Assembly (NCBI GenBank): GCA_023446865.1
Contig: JAEXPL010000398.1
Location: 1 to 5,847 of the forward strand
Direction of reading: 5' to 3'
DNA from: Verrucomicrobiota bacterium
Lineage (GTDB): Bacteria; Verrucomicrobiota; Verrucomicrobiia; Opitutales; Opitutaceae
DNA length: 5,847 nucleotides
The position numbers were made by a program, and so were the translations under genes. The notes below the pieces were generated by a model. It was not told where the DNA came from and did not search any database. It worked only from the letters and a program-made list of their open reading frames with translations. Position 1 is the first letter of the stretch. Each line of letters opens with the position of its first letter. Shown here piece by piece: positions 4,857 through 5,847 of the stretch.

Positions 4857-5847
4857 ATGGAAGTCATCAAGTTCGCGGTTCTCCCGGGCGATTACATCGG
4901 GCCCGAAGTCATGAGCGAAGCCCTGCGCGTGCTCGAACACGCCGCCAAGGGCGCCGGCCTCAAGCTCGACTACCAGCACGCCGACGTCGGCGGAGCGGGC
5001 ATCGACAACCACGGCAAGGCCCTCCCCGACTCCACCCTCGCGCTCTGCCAGCAGGCCGACGCCATCCTCTTCGGTTCCGTCGGCGGCCCGAAGTGGGAAA
5101 AGCTTCCGCCCAAGGATCAGCCCGAACGCGCCGCGCTCCTGCCGCTGCGCAAGGCCTTCAACCTCTTCGCCAACATCCGCCCCGGCCTGCTCTATTCCGA
5201 TCTGCGCGACGCCTCGCCGCTGAAGACCGAGCGCATCCCGAACGGCATCGACATCGTCTGCATCCGCGAGCTCACCGGCGGCATCTACTTCGGCAAGAAG
5301 GAGACCGTCACCCTCGAGAACGGCGAAACCCAAGCTTCCGATACGATGGTCTACAAGACCTCCGAGATCGAGCGCATCGCCGAGGTGGCCGCCGTCACCG
5401 CCCGGGCCCGCGGCAAGAAGGTCTGCTCGGTCGACAAGGCCAACGTGCTCGAGACCTCCGTGCTCTGGCGCAAGACCGTCACCGTCTACTTCGCCAAGCA
5501 CCATCCCGATCTCGCCCTCTCGCACATGTACGTCGACAACGCCGCGATGCAGCTCGCGCGCGATCCGAACCAGTTCGACGTGCTCTTCACCGAGAACATG
5601 TTCGGCGACATCCTCTCCGACGAGATGGCCGTCATCTGCGGATCGCTGGGCATGATGAGCTCGGCCTCGCTCGGCACGGGCAAGAACCGCTTCGGCAAAC
5701 CCTTCGGCCTCTTCGAACCCGCCGGCGGCACCGCGCCCGACATCGCCGGCAAGGGCGTCGCGAATCCCTGCGCCCAGATCCTCTCCGCCGCGCTCATGCT
5801 GCGCTACAGCTTCGGCCAGGACGCGCTCGCCACGAAGATCGAGGCCG
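4857..5847 (+). CDS. leuB: 3-isopropylmalate dehydrogenase (LeuB), 3' end outside window
   Basis: The frame opens at ATG 4857 and runs off the window after 330 full codons; LeuB is usually about 350-370 residues, so only the C-terminus is missing. The enzyme oxidatively decarboxylates 3-isopropylmalate with NAD+ in leucine synthesis, as a cytoplasmic dimer. Motifs expected of LeuB are FGSVGGPKW (72-80), LLPLRKAFNLFANIRP (94-109) with Arg98 and Arg108, CIRELTGGIYFG (135-146) with Arg137 and Tyr144, and SVDKANVL (191-198) with Lys194. The metal-binding Asp227 (MYVDNAA), Asp251 and Asp255 (FGDILSDE) are present. EPAGGTAPDIAGKGVANP (287-304) is the NAD-site region typical of LeuB rather than isocitrate dehydrogenase. 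The N-terminal motif reads GDYIGPE (11-17) where GDGIGPE is usual. The start is set by this family N-terminus. No Shine-Dalgarno sequence is present; the ATG directly follows CCTCCT. leuA, leuC and leuD are not in view. Confidence 0.95.
   Translation, partial: MEVIKFAVLPGDYIGPEVMSEALRVLEHAAKGAGLKLDYQHADVGGAGIDNHGKALPDSTLALCQQADAILFGSVGGPKWEKLPPKDQPERAALLPLRKAFNLFANIRPGLLYSDLRDASPLKTERIPNGIDIVCIRELTGGIYFGKKETVTLENGETQASDTMVYKTSEIERIAEVAAVTARARGKKVCSVDKANVLETSVLWRKTVTVYFAKHHPDLALSHMYVDNAAMQLARDPNQFDVLFTENMFGDILSDEMAVICGSLGMMSSASLGTGKNRFGKPFGLFEPAGGTAPDIAGKGVANPCAQILSAALMLRYSFGQDALATKIEA

Noticed and set aside
4650..5525. 291-codon open frame antisense to leuB
   Set aside because: It lies opposite a clear LeuB with intact catalytic residues, its composition is typical of an antisense shadow, and it crosses the end of the gene at 4007.
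1..5847. Insertion sequences, CRISPR arrays, tRNA or rRNA genes, phage or defence genes
   Set aside because: No transposase, terminal repeats, regular spaced repeats, tRNA-like cloverleaf or defence-type domain was seen on either strand.

Overview
This is a G+C-rich bacterial chromosomal window (roughly two thirds G+C by eye) carrying ordinary housekeeping and biosynthetic genes. The genes are closely packed, with gaps of 48 to 138 bases. The protein set (YicC, HisC, Der, LeuB, DoxX) is widespread. The sequence flavour reminds me of Verrucomicrobiota of the Opitutaceae type: GKS-R in the first Der P-loop, GDYIGPE in LeuB, and no Shine-Dalgarno sequences. That placement is a guess from memory, not shown by any search.

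Layout from left to right: (1) 1-240, the C-terminal 79 residues of a DoxX-family membrane protein, plus strand. (2) 241-366, a gap with two consecutive hairpins and then a possible yicC promoter. (3) 367-1239, yicC (endoribonuclease family), plus strand. (4) 1240-1287, a convergent gap with a perfect 10-bp stem-loop that probably ends transcription from both sides. (5) 1288-2370, hisC, minus strand. (6) 2371-2443, a gap with a long imperfect inverted repeat just upstream of the hisC start. (7) 2444-3868, der (EngA double GTPase), minus strand. (8) 3869-4006, a divergent promoter region. (9) 4007-4735, an uncharacterised cysteine-motif protein, plus strand. (10) 4736-4856, a gap with an 11-bp-period direct repeat and a widely spaced 10-bp inverted repeat. 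(11) 4857 to the window end, leuB, plus strand, cut off by the window edge.

The genes do not form one pathway: RNA turnover, histidine synthesis, ribosome assembly and leucine synthesis sit side by side. der and hisC share a strand and could be partly co-transcribed. No mobile element, CRISPR array, tRNA or rRNA was seen, and I found no convincing new multi-gene system. The most interesting signals are non-coding. None of the five visible gene starts has a Shine-Dalgarno sequence, and four of them have a TTG-starting -35-like hexamer 35 to 41 bases before the ATG, suggesting leaderless or very short-leader transcripts. The structured leuB and hisC upstream regions and the cysteine-motif protein are also worth a look.
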